Shown here piece after piece: positions 4,831-5,478 of a DNA stretch of 5,478 bases. This DNA is from JAXDLH01 sp034666705 (GTDB lineage Bacteria > Chloroflexota > UBA6077 > SHYK01): assembly GCA_034666705.1 (NCBI GenBank), contig JAXDLH010000091.1:1-5478 (forward strand), in the 5' to 3' direction. A program made the translations under genes and the position numbers. The notes under the pieces were generated by a model, which made no database searches, was not told the DNA's origin, and saw nothing but the letters and a program-made list of their open reading frames with translations. Position 1 is the stretch's first letter. Every line of letters begins with the position of its first letter.

Positions 4831-5478
4831 TTACAGCGGGGTGAAGCTACCAGTCAGCTCCTGATAACCGTCGTTCTCCACGAGCTCTTCTTCGCGGTAG
4901 AGGCCGAGCGCCTGCATCACCGGCTGGTCGTTATAGGAGAACAGACAGGCATCCGCCGTCTTGGAACCATTGACGTGCTCGTGGATCGCCCATTTGGGGA
5001 TGACGAAAATATCGTGCTCTGCCCAGTCGAAGCGCACACCGTTGACGATCGTATATCCCGAGCCCTCGACCGGTTGGTAGACCACATCCATCGTGTGGCG
5101 GTGTGCTTGCGTGTGCTCTCCCGGGCGCAGCAATTGGGCGTGGGCGCCAATCGTCGGCATCATCGGGCCGCCGGTATTCGGGTTGATGTACTCCATGTAG
5201 ATCCCGTCCCATGGGGTGCCAGGGGCCTCTTTCGCCATGTGGGCGAGGGTGTCGCGCGTCTGCTCCCAGGTGTAGTTCAGCATTGGCGAGTAGGGCTGCA
5301 CCCATTTCTGCCACGTCGGGCGCAGGCCGCCCTGGCCATACGCGCGGCCTGAGGAGTCGATCGGGCGCGTGTACTCCTGCTGCATCATCGGGTGCGCCTC
5401 GAAGAACATGCCGTCGAGGTTGTTCACCAGCGGCACGTCGAGGCCGTCCTGCCAGAAGATCGGCTCCTCGGTCTCGTT
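4831..5478 (-). CDS. Gentisate 1,2-dioxygenase-like bicupin ring-cleavage dioxygenase, C-terminal half
   Basis: The frame is open from the window edge to TAA at 4833-4831 and shows 215 residues; the N-terminal cupin and the start lie outside. A GTG at 5436 is internal, because coding runs through it: FWQDGLDVPLVNNLDGMFFE (visible residues 8-27) is the conserved end of the first cupin. The second cupin contains INPNTGGPMMPTIGAHAQLL (98-117), HTQAHRHT (122-129), VEGSGYTIVNG (137-147) and DIFVIPKWAIHEH (156-168). This matches the gentisate / 1-hydroxy-2-naphthoate / salicylate 1,2-dioxygenase family. These are cytosolic Fe(II) enzymes that open the ring of hydroxylated aromatic acids using O2. 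The substrate cannot be chosen from this half. His 126, 128 and 166 or 168 form a possible metal set in the C-terminal cupin. The 237-nt gap to the desaturase suggests separate transcription. No other aromatic-pathway gene is in view. Confidence 0.85.
   Translation of the reverse strand, partial: NETEEPIFWQDGLDVPLVNNLDGMFFEAHPMMQQEYTRPIDSSGRAYGQGGLRPTWQKWVQPYSPMLNYTWEQTRDTLAHMAKEAPGTPWDGIYMEYINPNTGGPMMPTIGAHAQLLRPGEHTQAHRHTMDVVYQPVEGSGYTIVNGVRFDWAEHDIFVIPKWAIHEHVNGSKTADACLFSYNDQPVMQALGLYREEELVENDGYQELTGSFTPL

Overview
The window is GC-rich, tightly packed bacterial chromosome with six protein genes on both strands, two of them cut by the window edges. All six are of ordinary chromosomal families. 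I see no transposase, integrase, phage gene, CRISPR array, tRNA or rRNA. High GC, GTG/TTG starts, a UPF0182 membrane protein, a secreted bactofilin-like protein and a gentisate-dioxygenase-type bicupin fit a Chloroflexota (Thermomicrobia-like) or actinobacterial source. This placement is a weak inference from gene content, leaning to Chloroflexota.

Layout. Positions 1-484 (minus) hold the N-terminal third or less of a UPF0182 (COG1615) multi-pass membrane protein. A 131-nt divergent control region follows. On the plus strand, a small DUF2007 protein (616-885) overlaps by a GTGA junction a secreted beta-helix/membrane protein (882-2042), forming a translationally coupled pair. A 154-nt gap (2043-2196) is dense in inverted repeats and contains what looks like a copy of a widespread dispersed intergenic repeat. 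Next is a type II NADH dehydrogenase (2197-3606, plus). It converges on an acyl-CoA Delta9-type desaturase (3706-4593, minus), and the two share a strong bidirectional terminator at 3629-3669. Upstream of the desaturase, 4594-4830 holds two candidate promoters and an operator-like palindrome. The window ends in the C-terminal half of a gentisate 1,2-dioxygenase-like bicupin (4831-5478, minus).

How the genes may work together. NDH-2 feeds electrons from NADH into the membrane quinone pool, and the desaturase adjusts membrane lipid fluidity. The UPF0182 and beta-helix proteins are envelope components of unknown role. The dioxygenase would open an aromatic ring in aromatic catabolism and appears unrelated to its neighbours. 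Apart from the coupled DUF2007/beta-helix pair, nothing shows these genes to be one pathway.

The most interesting points are the repeat-rich gap before ndh, the palindrome lying between the -35 and -10 of the desaturase promoter, the regular 17-residue rungs of the secreted beta-helix protein and its coupling to DUF2007, and two unusual details of NDH-2 (an N-terminal hydrophobic extension and a Gln-to-Lys change in its quinone-site motif). I did not find a convincing new multi-gene system.
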